From NCBI RefSeq assembly GCF_900111985.1, contig NZ_FOKI01000023.1, forward strand, positions 1 to 54,037: 54,037 nt of DNA, in the 5' to 3' direction. A model generated the notes under the pieces. It saw only the letters and a list, made by a program, of their open reading frames with translations. It was not told where the DNA came from and made no database searches. This DNA comes from Clostridium frigidicarnis. Its GTDB lineage: Bacteria; Bacillota; Clostridia; Clostridiales; Clostridiaceae. A program made the position numbers and the translations under genes. Shown piece after piece: positions 45,030 through 53,724 of this stretch; the first letter of the stretch is position 1; each line of letters begins with the position of its first letter.

Positions 45030-45851
45030 ATGGATTTATTAAATTTAACAACAACTGAAGGAATAAAATTTAAGGATTTAAAGGAAGCTGTAGATAAAGT
45101 TAATGTAGAAATAATAGAAAAGCAGGATATAGATAAAATTATAAAAACTATTAATGAAGATAGCAGGAAAAATGTGCTTTCATTAGGAATGAAACTAGAA
45201 AAAGCATTTCAAAAGCATATTAATGAGATTAATAGGGTAAAAAAACTTTATGATTTTGATAAGAGCTATGGAATGGGCTTAATGGTTGCTGGAGTGGATG
45301 AAGTTGGGAGAGGACCTTTAGCAGGGCCTATAGTTGCAGCAGCTGTTATATTGGATATTAATGTTGATTTAAGTGATATTATACTTTACATAAATGATTC
45401 AAAGGTTTTAAATGAGAAAAAAAGAGAAGAATTAAGTATTATAATAAAAGAAAAAGCTTTAAGTTATAGTATTAAATTGTGTACAAATGAAGAAATAGAT
45501 ACTCAGGGGATAGCTTATTGTAATAACAAGGTTTTTAAAGATGCGTGTGAATCTTTAACTATAAAACCTAATTTAGTATTATCAGATGGCTATTTAATAA
45601 AAGGATTTGATATAGATAACAAGTCTGTTATCAAAGGTGATGCTCATAGTGCATCTATTGCATGTGCATCAATAATAGCGAAAGTATATAGAGATAATCT
45701 AATGAAAGAATATCATAAAAAATACCCTGAATATGATTTTTATAACAATGCAGGGTATGGAACTAAAAATCATATAGAAGCAATAAAAAAACACGGAATA
45801 ACACCTATACATAGAGAAAGTTTTTTAAAAAACATAGACTATATAGGTTAA
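45030..45851 (+). CDS. rnhB: Ribonuclease HII
   Basis: This 273-residue enzyme removes ribonucleotides from DNA. The catalytic region has GVDEVGRGPLAGPIVAAAV (Asp, Glu), NDSKVLNEKKRE, SDGYL and KGDAHSASIACASIIAKV (Asp). A roughly 85-residue N-terminal extension before the catalytic domain is typical of the Bacillus type. Its stop codon TAA overlaps the yraN stop on the opposite strand in a shared TTAA. Confidence 0.96.
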   Translation: MDLLNLTTTEGIKFKDLKEAVDKVNVEIIEKQDIDKIIKTINEDSRKNVLSLGMKLEKAFQKHINEINRVKKLYDFDKSYGMGLMVAGVDEVGRGPLAGPIVAAAVILDINVDLSDIILYINDSKVLNEKKREELSIIIKEKALSYSIKLCTNEEIDTQGIAYCNNKVFKDACESLTIKPNLVLSDGYLIKGFDIDNKSVIKGDAHSASIACASIIAKVYRDNLMKEYHKKYPEYDFYNNAGYGTKNHIEAIKKHGITPIHRESFLKNIDYIG

Positions 45852-46219
45852 AAGTATATTGCATTTTCAATTAAATTAAAATCATAGTTGTTATCAATTG
45901 AATTTAAGAAAATTTCAAGGGCATCAAACCTTAAAAAATGGTTGGTTAGCCCTTTTTTTATTACATAAAATTGAGCTAGTCTTCCAAGTTTTTTTTGCTT
46001 ATAGTAGTTAATTGATTCGCATGGAAAGCCATATTTAGAGGAAGTTCTTGTTTTAACTTCTATAAAACAAAGTATATGATCTTTTAAAGCAATGATATCT
46101 ATTTCACCAAATTTACAGGAAAAATTTCTTTCTAAAAGTTTATATCCATTGGACTTTAGTATAGTACATGCTAAAGATTCTCCATAAAAGCCAATAGATT
46201 TATTAAAGTGTTGTTTCAC
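45848..46219 (-). CDS. yraN: YraN family (UPF0102) nuclease-like protein
   Basis: This 123-residue protein has the restriction-endonuclease-like core GESLACTILKSNGY, FGEIDIIAL and CFIEVKTRTSSKYG (E-D-ExK pattern). The biochemical role is unsettled. A GTG at 46219, after AAAGGAGGTGATTTTT on the minus strand, is chosen over the GTG at 46228, which is part of that ribosome-binding site. It is usually next to rnhB, but here it faces it. Confidence 0.93.
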   Translation of the reverse strand: MKQHFNKSIGFYGESLACTILKSNGYKLLERNFSCKFGEIDIIALKDHILCFIEVKTRTSSKYGFPCESINYYKQKKLGRLAQFYVIKKGLTNHFLRFDALEIFLNSIDNNYDFNLIENAIYF

Positions 46220-46346
46220 AAAAATCACCTCCTTTACTATACAGATTTTAATTTACGCATATCACTTTTAGTATTAAACAATAAAAACCACTCTATTTTA
46301 TGGTAATATTTAAATGTAAAGATTATGAATGGTAGGTGGAAATTAC

Positions 46347-47588
46347 ATGCTAGAAAATGTATCTATAGGAGCAAAGAAAAGCTTTCCAGCCTTAACCCAT
46401 AAAAACTTTAGATATTTTTGGTTTGGGCAATGTTTATCTTTAATTGGGACATGGATTCAAAATACTACTCAAGGGTGGTTAGTACTTCAAATTACATCAA
46501 AGAATGCGTCACTTCTTTTAGGCATAATCAGTGCCTTACAATTCACGCCTTTATTGTTATTTTCGTTATTCTCAGGAGTTATAGTAGATAGATTTAGTAA
46601 AAAGAAATTATTGTTATTTACACAAAGTGGACTTATGCTTATGGCTATTCTTCAAGGTGTATTAGTTAAAACAAATGCTATAAGATATTGGCATTTAATG
46701 ATAATAGCTTTTTTAGTAGGATGCCTAAATTCTATAGATTTTCCAACTAGACAATCTTTTGTTGTAGAGCTTGTTGGTAAAGAAGACCTTATGAATGGAA
46801 TAGCTCTAAATTCTACAGTATTTAATGCTGCAAGAATTGTTGGACCGGGAATAGGTGGTCTTTTAATAGGATATTTTGGTATAGCATATTGCTATTTTAT
46901 AAATGCGTTTAGTTTTATACCAGTACTTTATGGTATATATAAAATGCAAGGAATAAAAGCAAAAGTAACAAAGAAAAATTTCAAGGGAAATATATTAAAT
47001 GATGTAAAAGAAGGATTAAGATATATTTCTAAAAATAAAATACTTGTTAGAACTTTTGCTGTTATAACAATAATGGGTATATTTGCATTTAACTACAATG
47101 TATTAATTCCTATTTTTTCTACAGAAGTGTTAGGTCTAGATAGTAAATCTTATGGATTTTTAATGTCTTCTTTGGGAGCTGGTTCTTTAATAGGGGCTTT
47201 AACTATGGCCACTAAAAGAAAAGGGGCTCCAAAAGAAAAGTTTATCCAGTTTGTATCTTATATGGTGTCTATATTATTAATAATTATTGGCATATTGAAA
47301 TCATATTATACTTTAGCAATGTTTCTTGCTTTAATAGGTGTTTTTAACGTAATGTTTTCTACAAATGCAAATTCTAGAGTACAATTAAATTCTAAAGATG
47401 AATATAGAGGAAGGGTTATGAGTGTATATAGTATGTTGTTCTCAGGGGTAACTCCAATAGGAAGCCTGTTTACAGGAGCCATTTGTAATAACTTTGGGCC
47501 TCAAAAAGCTTTTATCTTTAGTGGTATATTATCAATATTTTTATTGACTATGGTAAATGTGGTTGTAAGATGTAAAAATAATGATTAG
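46347..47588 (+). CDS. MFS transporter (EntS-like efflux family)
   Basis: This 413-residue protein has 12 predicted membrane segments and the MFS_3 pattern of exporters such as enterobactin EntS: NFRYFWFGQCLSLIGTWIQN at the start, GVIVDRFSKKKLL (cytosolic motif A) and a GPGIGGLLIGYFG helix. Its substrate is unknown. It has no operon partner and stands between yraN (opposite strand) and comM. ATG 46347 follows AGGTGG at seven bases. An upstream in-frame ATG lacks such a site. Confidence 0.86.
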   Translation: MLENVSIGAKKSFPALTHKNFRYFWFGQCLSLIGTWIQNTTQGWLVLQITSKNASLLLGIISALQFTPLLLFSLFSGVIVDRFSKKKLLLFTQSGLMLMAILQGVLVKTNAIRYWHLMIIAFLVGCLNSIDFPTRQSFVVELVGKEDLMNGIALNSTVFNAARIVGPGIGGLLIGYFGIAYCYFINAFSFIPVLYGIYKMQGIKAKVTKKNFKGNILNDVKEGLRYISKNKILVRTFAVITIMGIFAFNYNVLIPIFSTEVLGLDSKSYGFLMSSLGAGSLIGALTMATKRKGAPKEKFIQFVSYMVSILLIIIGILKSYYTLAMFLALIGVFNVMFSTNANSRVQLNSKDEYRGRVMSVYSMLFSGVTPIGSLFTGAICNNFGPQKAFIFSGILSIFLLTMVNVVVRCKNND

Positions 47589-47629
47589 AAAAGTAAATTT
47601 AATGGCAATAATTACAATGAGGTGATTAG

Positions 47630-49159
47630 ATGTCTATTAGTTTAAACAGTGCAACTATAAGAGGAATTGATGGAGTGATGGTTAAAGTTGAGGTTGATCT
47701 TATAAAGTCTTTACCTTCCTTTTCCATAGTAGGTCTTCCTGATGCATCTGTTAAAGAATCAAGAGAGAGAGTTAGGAGCGCTATAGTTAATAGTGGTTTT
47801 GAATTTCCTTTAGGGAGAGTTGTAGTAAATTTAGCACCTGGAAACATAAAAAAAGAAGGAACTTATTTTGATTTACCTATAGCATTAGCTATTTTACTTA
47901 TAACAGGGCAAATAAATAATTTCGAGATAAACGATTTTGTGGTTTTAGGAGAATTATCTCTAAATGGAGAACTAAGAGAAGTGAATGGCATTTTACCAAT
48001 AGTAATTGAGGCAAGGGATAATGGAATAAAAAATTTTATAGTACCACTAAAAAATGCAGAAGAAACCTCAATTATAAAGGAAAGCAAAGTTTATGCTTTT
48101 TCTACATTAAAAGAAGTAGTTTGTTTTATAACATATAAAGATGTTATGCCATACAGTAAAGAAGAAAAAAGCAAGAGTATTGATAATGGTATAGATTTTA
48201 AAGATGTAGTGGCACAAGAAAGTGTAAAGAGGGCATTAGAAGTAGCATGTGCAGGAGGACATAGCGTTCTTTTATATGGAGAACCAGGGTGTGGAAAATC
48301 AATGCTTGCTAATAGAGTTCCTACTATATTACCAACTTTAAGCTATGAAGAGGCCTTAGAAGTTACAAAAATATATAGTGTTTGTGGTGGATTAAAAGAA
48401 AATGAAGGAATAAGGGAAGAAAGACCCTTTAGGAGTCCTCATCACACAGCATCAACGGTTACTTTATCAGGTGGTGGTTCAAAATTAAAACCAGGGGAAA
48501 TAACATTAGCTCATAATGGAGTGTTATATCTAGATGAAATTTTAGAGTTTAAAAAAGATGTATTAGAAGTATTAAGACAACCGTTGGAAGAAAAGAAAAT
48601 AATTATATCAAGAAATACAGGAACAGTGGAGTATCCAGCTAATTTTATGCTTATAGCTTCAATGAATCCTTGTCCATGTGGGTATTTAATGTCGAATTCT
48701 TATTTTAAGCAATGTAAATGTAGTGAAAATGAGAAAAAAAGATATTTAAGTAGATTATCAGGGCCACTTTTAGAACGTATGGATTTATTTGTTTTTGTTC
48801 CCCCGGTTCCCCTTGAAAACTTACAAAATAAAAATTTACAAAGTGAAAGTTCTAAGGAGATAAAAATTAGAGTTGAAAAGGCTAGAGGAATACAGTTAGA
48901 AAGATTTAAAGATAAAAGAATTTTCTGCAACGGGCAAATGAGTCATAGAGATATAATGGATAAGTGTAATATTAGTAGTGATGCACTGAATCTATTAGAT
49001 AAAATATATAAAAAATTTGATATAAGTGCTAGGGTTTATGATAGAATATTAAAAATAAGTAGAACTATTGCAGATTTAGATGAAAGTAAAAGTATAAATC
49101 GAAGTCATGTAATAGAAGCATTGCAATATCGAAGATTTATTAATAAAGAAATAATTTGA
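47630..49159 (+). CDS. comM: YifB/ComM family Mg-chelatase-like AAA ATPase
   Basis: This 509-residue protein has an N-terminal Lon-protease-like fold (SFSIVGLPDASVKESRERV), a central AAA+ module with LLYGEPGCGKSMLANR (Walker A), RPFRSPHHTAS and LYLDEILEF (Walker B), and a C-terminal Mg-chelatase domain with CPCGY and RLSGPLLERMDLFV. ComM is a branch-migration helicase used in natural transformation in other bacteria. Next to dprA this is consistent with DNA uptake processing or recombination. Confidence 0.94.
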   Translation: MSISLNSATIRGIDGVMVKVEVDLIKSLPSFSIVGLPDASVKESRERVRSAIVNSGFEFPLGRVVVNLAPGNIKKEGTYFDLPIALAILLITGQINNFEINDFVVLGELSLNGELREVNGILPIVIEARDNGIKNFIVPLKNAEETSIIKESKVYAFSTLKEVVCFITYKDVMPYSKEEKSKSIDNGIDFKDVVAQESVKRALEVACAGGHSVLLYGEPGCGKSMLANRVPTILPTLSYEEALEVTKIYSVCGGLKENEGIREERPFRSPHHTASTVTLSGGGSKLKPGEITLAHNGVLYLDEILEFKKDVLEVLRQPLEEKKIIISRNTGTVEYPANFMLIASMNPCPCGYLMSNSYFKQCKCSENEKKRYLSRLSGPLLERMDLFVFVPPVPLENLQNKNLQSESSKEIKIRVEKARGIQLERFKDKRIFCNGQMSHRDIMDKCNISSDALNLLDKIYKKFDISARVYDRILKISRTIADLDESKSINRSHVIEALQYRRFINKEII

Positions 49160-49347
49160 ATTTATAAACTTTAAATTATTAAAATTAAAACAACTTAAGT
49201 ATAAAGTTCTTAAATTTAAAATTTAAGGGCTTTAATGTATTTTTAATTAATATGGGTTTATGAAACGAATCTTCTTTAGCTGGTATTCTATAATTCATCA
49301 GTAAAATTTTAAAAATGAAAAATATTTATATAATTAGGAGGTATAAT

Positions 49348-50421
49348 GTGAATTTAGATTTATGGTTTGCTTTAACACTTTTAAATAATTCAAGAAAAAT
49401 TCATTTATACAATGCTTATGAAGATAAAGAAAAATTATGTTATGATATTATAAATAATAAAAACAATTTGGTAACAGAAAAAGAAAGAGAAAAATTATTG
49501 AAAAGCTTTAACAAAAAAAAGATTGATGATATAATCTATACGATTAACAAAGAAAATATTAAATATACTATTTATGGAGATGAAAATTACCCTAAAGAAT
49601 TTTATAATGTAGATGAACCACCATTTATATTGTTTTACAAAGGTAATTTAGAGGAAATATACAGCAAGAAAAACATAGCTATAGTTGGGGCACGTAATTG
49701 TACTCAATACGGAAAAGAAGTTAGTAGGTATATAATTAATGAATTAGGTGATTATAATATAAACGTAATAAGTGGTGGGGCAAGGGGTATAGATACAATT
49801 TGCCATGAACAATGTATTAGAAATAAATTGTTTACAACAGCTATATTAGGATGTGGGATAGATATTATATATCCTAAAGAAAACAATAAATTATTTGAAA
49901 ATTTAATTAATAATGGAGTGTTAATAAGTGAATTTACTCCTGGAACCCAACCATTCAGTTATAATTTTCCAAGAAGGAATAGATTGATAAGTGGATTAAG
50001 TGAAATAGTTATAGTTATTGAAGGTGGGGAAAAAAGTGGTACGTTAACAACAGTATCCCACGCCTTAAGCCAAGGTAAAGATGTAATGGCAGTACCAGGA
50101 CCTATATATTCAAATCTTAGTAAGGGATGCAATAAATTAATAAGAGATGGCGCATACCCATTTACAGAAATAGAAGATCTTTTTCAACTATTAAAAATAA
50201 CCAAAAAAGAAAAATTATTTGACAATGTTGAAAGAAAGTATAAGAATAGTGAATTAAAGAACAAAATATACAATATACTAAATAATGAACCTCTTCATAT
50301 AGATTCAATAGTTAAAATAGCTAATATTGACATAAAGGTATTATATGAGTTATTATTTGAGTTGCAATTTGAAGAAAAAATTTTGTGTATAAATGGAAAT
50401 TTTTACGTGAAATCAATTTAG
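49348..50421 (+). CDS. dprA: DNA processing protein DprA
   Basis: This 357-residue protein loads RecA on incoming single-stranded DNA. Rossmann-fold motifs: IVGARNCTQYGKEVS, ISGGARGIDTICHEQ, AILGCGIDIIYP and RNRLISGLSE. It ends with a winged-helix tail (LHIDSIVKIANIDIKVLYE). The start is GTG 49348, after AGGAGGT at five bases. An upstream ATG (49315) has no such site. It follows comM across 188 AT-rich bases and precedes topA. Confidence 0.94.
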   Translation: MNLDLWFALTLLNNSRKIHLYNAYEDKEKLCYDIINNKNNLVTEKEREKLLKSFNKKKIDDIIYTINKENIKYTIYGDENYPKEFYNVDEPPFILFYKGNLEEIYSKKNIAIVGARNCTQYGKEVSRYIINELGDYNINVISGGARGIDTICHEQCIRNKLFTTAILGCGIDIIYPKENNKLFENLINNGVLISEFTPGTQPFSYNFPRRNRLISGLSEIVIVIEGGEKSGTLTTVSHALSQGKDVMAVPGPIYSNLSKGCNKLIRDGAYPFTEIEDLFQLLKITKKEKLFDNVERKYKNSELKNKIYNILNNEPLHIDSIVKIANIDIKVLYELLFELQFEEKILCINGNFYVKSI

Positions 50422-50436
50422 TTAATAAGACGTACA

Positions 50437-50476
50437 GGGGGGTGAATACTCCGTAAAAATTTTAGCGGAGTAGTTT
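50437..50476 (+). promoter_or_regulatory. topA leader hairpin covering the ribosome-binding site
   Basis: TACTCCG (50447-50453) pairs with CGGAGTA (50466-50472). The proximal Shine-Dalgarno GGAG (50467-50470, six bases before the ATG) lies inside the stem. A second purine run GGGGGG (50437-50442) is too far from the start unless the hairpin forms. Confidence 0.65.
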
Positions 50477-52579
50477 ATGGGACAAAAACTTGTAATAGTA
50501 GAATCACCAGCAAAGGCAAAAACAATAAGTAAGTATTTAGGCAAAAATTTTGTTGTAGAAGCTTCAATGGGACATGTTAGAGATCTTCCTAAGAGCCAAT
50601 TAGGAGTTGACATAGAAAATGAATACAATCCTAAATATATAACTATAAGAGGAAAAGGAGAACTATTAGATAAACTAAGAAAACTTGCTAAAAAAAGTGA
50701 AAAAATTTATTTGGCAACTGACCCTGATAGAGAGGGAGAGGCTATTTCATGGCATTTAGCAAATGTACTAAAGATAAATGAAGATGACACTTGTAGAATA
50801 GAATTTAATGAAATAACAAAAAACGCAGTACAAAATTCTATAAAGAGTCCAAGAACAATTAATAAAAATTTAGTTGATGCTCAACAAGCCAGAAGAATAT
50901 TAGATAGATTGGTTGGATATGAAATAAGCCCTATATTATGGAAAAATGTAAAATGGGGATTAAGTGCTGGAAGAGTTCAATCAGCTGCATTGAAGATTGT
51001 ATGTGATAGAGAAGAGGAAATTGAAAAATTTGAAGCTAAAGAGTATTGGACTATACAATGTGAGCTTCAAAAGGGAAAAAGCAAATTTAAAGTTAAGCTA
51101 CATAGCAAATGTGGAAAAAAAATAGAGATTAATAATGAAGAAGAAAGTAAGGTTATTGTTAAGGAACTTGAAAATGAAAGTTTTGAAGTAAGTAAAATAA
51201 GAAAATCAATAAAAAATAAAAATCCTTTAGCACCATTTACAACTAGTACTCTTCAACAGGATGCATATAAAAAGCTTAATTTTCAAACTAAAAGAACTAT
51301 GTCAGTAGCTCAACAACTTTATGAAGGAGTTGACATAAAAGGGCATGGTACATTAGGACTTATAACATACATGAGAACAGATTCTGTGAGAATATCAGAA
51401 GAAGCTCAAAATAATGCTTTGAATTTTATAGAAAATAATTATGGTAAGGAATATTTACCTAAAGAACCTAGAGTATATAAAGCAAAAAAGAACATACAAG
51501 ATGCTCATGAAGCTATAAGACCAAGTTATATAGAGGTTACACCAGCAATAGCTAAAGCTAGTCTTAAGGATGAGCAATATAAATTATATACCCTTATTTG
51601 GAATAGATTTATAGCAAGCCAAATGGCATCTGCAACATTAAACTCATATGGAATTGATGTTCAGAATGGAGAATATAAGTTTAAGGCTAGTGGATCTACA
51701 TTAAATTTTGAAGGATTTATGAAAATATATGATTATGCTAATGAAGAGGAAGAAGAAAGTACGAAACTACCACAATTAGAAGAAAAAGAAATCTTGAAGA
51801 GCAACAAAATAGAAGAAAAACAACACTTTACTCAACCACCAGCAAGATTTTCAGAGGCTAGTTTTGTAAAACTTTTAGAAGAAAAGGGAATAGGTAGACC
51901 AAGTACTTATGTGCCTACAATATCTACATTGTTACAAAGAAGATATGTAGAAAGAGAAAAGAAGACTTTAATACCTACAGAACTAGGGAAAATAGTAAAT
52001 AATATAATGGAAGAGTATTTTAAACAAATAGTAGATGTAGAATTTACAGCTGGAATGGAACTTAAACTAGATCATATAGAAGAAGGAAATGAGACATGGA
52101 AAAATGTAGTTAATGAGTTCTTTACTCCATTAAAAGTTAATTTAGAGATTGCTGAAAAAGAAATTTCTAAAGTTACTATAGAAGATAAGGTAAGTGATGT
52201 TCCATGTGATAAATGTGGAAAACTTATGGTTATAAAAAAAGGAAGGTTTGGAGAATTCTTGGCTTGTCCGGGTTATCCAGAGTGTAAGAATACTAAGCCT
52301 ATAGTAGAAGAAATAGAAGCTCCTTGTCCAGTATGCAATGGTAAAGTAGTTTTAAAAAGAAGTAAAAAGGGAAGAAAGTTTTATGGATGTTCTAATTATC
52401 CAGAATGCAACTTTGTAAGTTGGCAAGAACCTTCTACAAAAAAATGTGAAGTTTGCGGTACTTATATGTTGAAAAAATATAGCAAGGCAAAAGGTGAGTA
52501 CTTAGAGTGTGCAAATAGTGAATGTAAAAACAAAGAATTTTTAGAAAATAATAGTGAGGATAAAAAAAGTAATAGTTAA
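50477..52579 (+). CDS. topA: DNA topoisomerase I
   Basis: This 700-residue type IA enzyme relaxes negative supercoils. Toprim domain: LVIVESPAKAKTISKYLG and ATDPDREGEAISWHL. Active-site Tyr is in GLITYMRTDSVRIS. A GIGRPSTYVPTI motif follows. The C-terminal end has three four-cysteine zinc-ribbon repeats (CDKCGKL, CPVCNG, CEVCGTY with partners CPGYPEC, CSNYPEC and CANSEC). Its translation start is inside a leader hairpin. dprA-topA-codY order is normal. Confidence 0.97.
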   Translation: MGQKLVIVESPAKAKTISKYLGKNFVVEASMGHVRDLPKSQLGVDIENEYNPKYITIRGKGELLDKLRKLAKKSEKIYLATDPDREGEAISWHLANVLKINEDDTCRIEFNEITKNAVQNSIKSPRTINKNLVDAQQARRILDRLVGYEISPILWKNVKWGLSAGRVQSAALKIVCDREEEIEKFEAKEYWTIQCELQKGKSKFKVKLHSKCGKKIEINNEEESKVIVKELENESFEVSKIRKSIKNKNPLAPFTTSTLQQDAYKKLNFQTKRTMSVAQQLYEGVDIKGHGTLGLITYMRTDSVRISEEAQNNALNFIENNYGKEYLPKEPRVYKAKKNIQDAHEAIRPSYIEVTPAIAKASLKDEQYKLYTLIWNRFIASQMASATLNSYGIDVQNGEYKFKASGSTLNFEGFMKIYDYANEEEEESTKLPQLEEKEILKSNKIEEKQHFTQPPARFSEASFVKLLEEKGIGRPSTYVPTISTLLQRRYVEREKKTLIPTELGKIVNNIMEEYFKQIVDVEFTAGMELKLDHIEEGNETWKNVVNEFFTPLKVNLEIAEKEISKVTIEDKVSDVPCDKCGKLMVIKKGRFGEFLACPGYPECKNTKPIVEEIEAPCPVCNGKVVLKRSKKGRKFYGCSNYPECNFVSWQEPSTKKCEVCGTYMLKKYSKAKGEYLECANSECKNKEFLENNSEDKKSNS

Positions 52580-52612
52580 TATAAATAAATTGTCGAAAAT
52601 AAAAAAATATAG

Positions 52613-52641
52613 TTGAAATAGAAATGTTGTTATGTTATCAT
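52613..52641 (+). promoter_or_regulatory. codY promoter
   Basis: TTGAAA (52613-52618), a 17-base spacer and TATCAT (52636-52641). The leader after it holds a long imperfect hairpin (52659-52700). Confidence 0.7.
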
Positions 52642-52781
52642 AGTTAGGTGAGCGAAAAACAATTCTAAAAATTTGATTATTTTTAAAGATTCGGAATTGT
52701 GTATTAATTTGAGGTACACATATGACATACAGCTAGAAACAGCATTAATCGTAAAACTAAGGAGAGCAAGGAGGAAAAAAA

Positions 52782-53558
52782 ATGTCCACATTATTATACA
52801 AAACAAGAATGTTAAATAAAATATTACAAAAATCAGGTACAGAGCCAGTGGTTTTTGATGACATCTGCAAATTACTAAGTGAAGTTTTAAATTGTAACGG
52901 TTATATAGTAAGCAGAAAAGGTAAGATCTTAGGACATAATTTTTCAAATGGATTCGAGTGCGAAGTAGTAAAAAACAAGGTTTTATCAGAAGGAAGATTT
53001 CCAGAAGAGTACAATTCTAAGTTATTAAATGTAAATGATACATTAGCTAATCTTCCAAACAAAGGCGAATGTGTTTTTGAAATGGAAGGAGAATGTGATA
53101 CCCAAGGAAAGTTATCAACAATAGTACCTATAGTTGGAAATAGGGAAAGAATAGGTACATTATTATTAGCTAGATTTGGAGAACCATTTACTGATGAAGA
53201 TTTAGTAATAGTAGAATATAGTGCTACTATAGTAGGAATGGAAATGTTAAGAGCTAAACAAGATCAAATAGAAGAGGAAGCAAGAAAGAAAGCGGTAGTT
53301 CAACTTGCTATTGGAACTCTATCTTATTCAGAACTTGAAGCTGTTGAACATATATTTAATGAATTAGATGGTCCAGAGGGATTACTTGTAGCTTCTAAAA
53401 TAGCTGATAAAGTTGGAATAACTAGATCAGTTATAGTTAATGCACTAAGAAAATTTGAGAGTGCTGGAGTTATAGAATCTAGATCACTAGGTATGAAGGG
53501 TACACATATAAGAATATTAAATGAAAAATTAATAGATGAATTAAAAAAGATAAAATAA
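52782..53558 (+). CDS. codY: GTP-sensing global repressor CodY
   Basis: This 258-residue regulator binds branched-chain amino acids and GTP and represses nutrient-scavenging, sporulation and often toxin genes. It has the N-terminal GAF domain (start [16 protein letters not shown]) and the C-terminal winged helix, with [21 protein letters not shown] as recognition helices, and an [12 protein letters not shown] wing. AAGGAGGAAAAAAA is a very strong ribosome-binding site. Its own leader contains a weak CodY-box-like sequence. Confidence 0.98.
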   Translation: MSTLLYKTRMLNKILQKSGTEPVVFDDICKLLSEVLNCNGYIVSRKGKILGHNFSNGFECEVVKNKVLSEGRFPEEYNSKLLNVNDTLANLPNKGECVFEMEGECDTQGKLSTIVPIVGNRERIGTLLLARFGEPFTDEDLVIVEYSATIVGMEMLRAKQDQIEEEARKKAVVQLAIGTLSYSELEAVEHIFNELDGPEGLLVASKIADKVGITRSVIVNALRKFESAGVIESRSLGMKGTHIRILNEKLIDELKKIK

Positions 53559-53560
53559 TA

Positions 53561-53599
53561 AAAACATAGGATTACTTTTAAAGTAATCCTATGTTTTTA
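53561..53599 (+). terminator. codY terminator
   Basis: A perfect 17-bp stem, AAAACATAGGATTACTT facing its complement across TTA, followed by T5. Confidence 0.95.
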
Positions 53600-53604
53600 T
53601 TTAT

Positions 53605-53720
53605 GTATAGGAATTTTTGATGCTAAAATACTTATAAAACTTAGGGCTAAAGAGATTTTTAAAACAGTTATAAGTTGCAAGTGGTAAGTGACAAGCCTAT
53701 AGCCTATAGGCCCCTTAATT
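53605..53720. repeat. Partial mosaic intergenic repeat next to the insertion sequence
   Basis: GATGCTAAAATACTTATAAA, then ACTTAGGGCTAAAG and AAGTTGCAAGTGG match modules found near 2160, 26680 and 181. A palindrome GCCTATAGGC lies at about 53703-53712. It ends shortly before the insertion sequence. Confidence 0.6.
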
Positions 53721-53724
53721 AGAA

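Noticed and set aside
49205-49230. Terminator between comM and dprA (CTTAAATTT/AAATTTAAG)
   Set aside because: The palindrome is pure AT with almost no loop and no T run, so it is most likely chance in AT-rich DNA.
50443-50457. Leader peptide GTG-AAT-ACT-CCG-TAA before topA
   Set aside because: The purine run touches the GTG directly, leaving no Shine-Dalgarno spacing, and four codons give no meaningful signal.
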